From: an uncultured Bacteroidales bacterium
GTDB taxonomy: Bacteria > Bacteroidota > Bacteroidia > Bacteroidales > Tenuifilaceae
DNA length: 7,183 nucleotides
Assembly: GCA_937915475.1 (NCBI GenBank)
Contig: CALGIR010000250.1
Coordinates: 1 to 7,183, forward strand
Direction of reading: 5' to 3'
The stretch's first letter is position 1, and every line of letters begins with the position of its first letter. Below, in pieces: positions 6,995-7,183 of this stretch. The notes beneath the pieces are model-generated. The model did no database searches. It saw only the letters and a program-made list of their open reading frames with translations, and was not told the origin of the DNA. Position numbers and translations under genes: made by a program.

Positions 6995-7183
6995 TCAACC
7001 TTTTAGAGCCTCAGCTCCCGAAACTATTTCCAGAATCTCATTGGTAATTGCAGCTTGCCTAGCCTTATTGTACAGTAACTTCAAATCTTTGTTAATCTCA
7101 ATTGCATTTTCTGTCGCTTGATGCATTGAGGTCATTCTGGCACCATGTTCACCAACAGCGTTTTCGAGCAACATTTCGTAGAA
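6995..7183 (-). CDS. atpG: F1 ATP synthase gamma subunit, C-terminal part (runs off the window)
   Basis: Translating the minus strand from the right edge gives 62 residues ending at TGA (6997-6995). They match the C-terminal helix of the F1 gamma subunit, the rotor shaft inside the alpha3beta3 head: an ENAVGEHGARMTSMHQAT segment, then LLYNKARQAAITNEILEIVSGAEAL just before the stop. The NKARQAAIT-EI-EIV-GA pattern is the signature of this C terminus. The rest of the gene, and probably the atp operon, lies to the right; gamma is often the last gene of its atp cluster, which fits its 3' end facing the convergent Na/Pi gene. There are only 6 bp between the two stop codons and no hairpin terminator in the gap. 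Confidence 0.95.
   Translation of the reverse strand, partial: FYEMLLENAVGEHGARMTSMHQATENAIEINKDLKLLYNKARQAAITNEILEIVSGAEALKG

Overview
The window looks like ordinary chromosomal housekeeping DNA from a member of the Bacteroidota, most likely a Bacteroidales-type anaerobe. The evidence is indirect: moderate A+T content, start codons without Shine-Dalgarno sequences, an exact match to the Bacteroidota -7 promoter element (TAnnTTTG) in front of one gene, and the style of the proteins (a COG1033-type RND protein, a Na/Pi symporter with a PhoU-like tail, YitT, RsgA). I cannot name a genus.

Layout from left to right. A minus-strand rsgA occupies the left edge and its reading frame is broken close to the edge. 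Next comes a 137-bp gap with a strong minus-strand terminator. Then three minus-strand genes follow, which in transcription order (right to left) are an RND/MMPL-type membrane transporter, a short-chain trans-polyprenyl diphosphate synthase and a YitT-family membrane protein. They probably form one transcription unit, reading from a promoter near 5065-5072 to the terminator near 601-644. A 226-bp divergent intergenic region separates this unit from a plus-strand Na/Pi cotransporter gene. That gene converges, with a 6-bp gap, on the 3' end of atpG (F1 ATP synthase gamma subunit), which runs off the right edge.

Functionally the genes cover ribosome maturation (RsgA), isoprenoid precursor synthesis, envelope transport, phosphate uptake and energy conversion. 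The only linkage that suggests a shared job is the RND protein next to the prenyl diphosphate synthase, which could point to isoprenoid or other lipid cargo; this is speculative. I found no mobile element, CRISPR array, tRNA, rRNA, toxin-antitoxin or defence genes, and nothing that looks like a new system. The observations most worth checking are the rsgA frameshift, the corrected start of the RND gene, and the loss of the membrane aspartate in one half of the RND protein.
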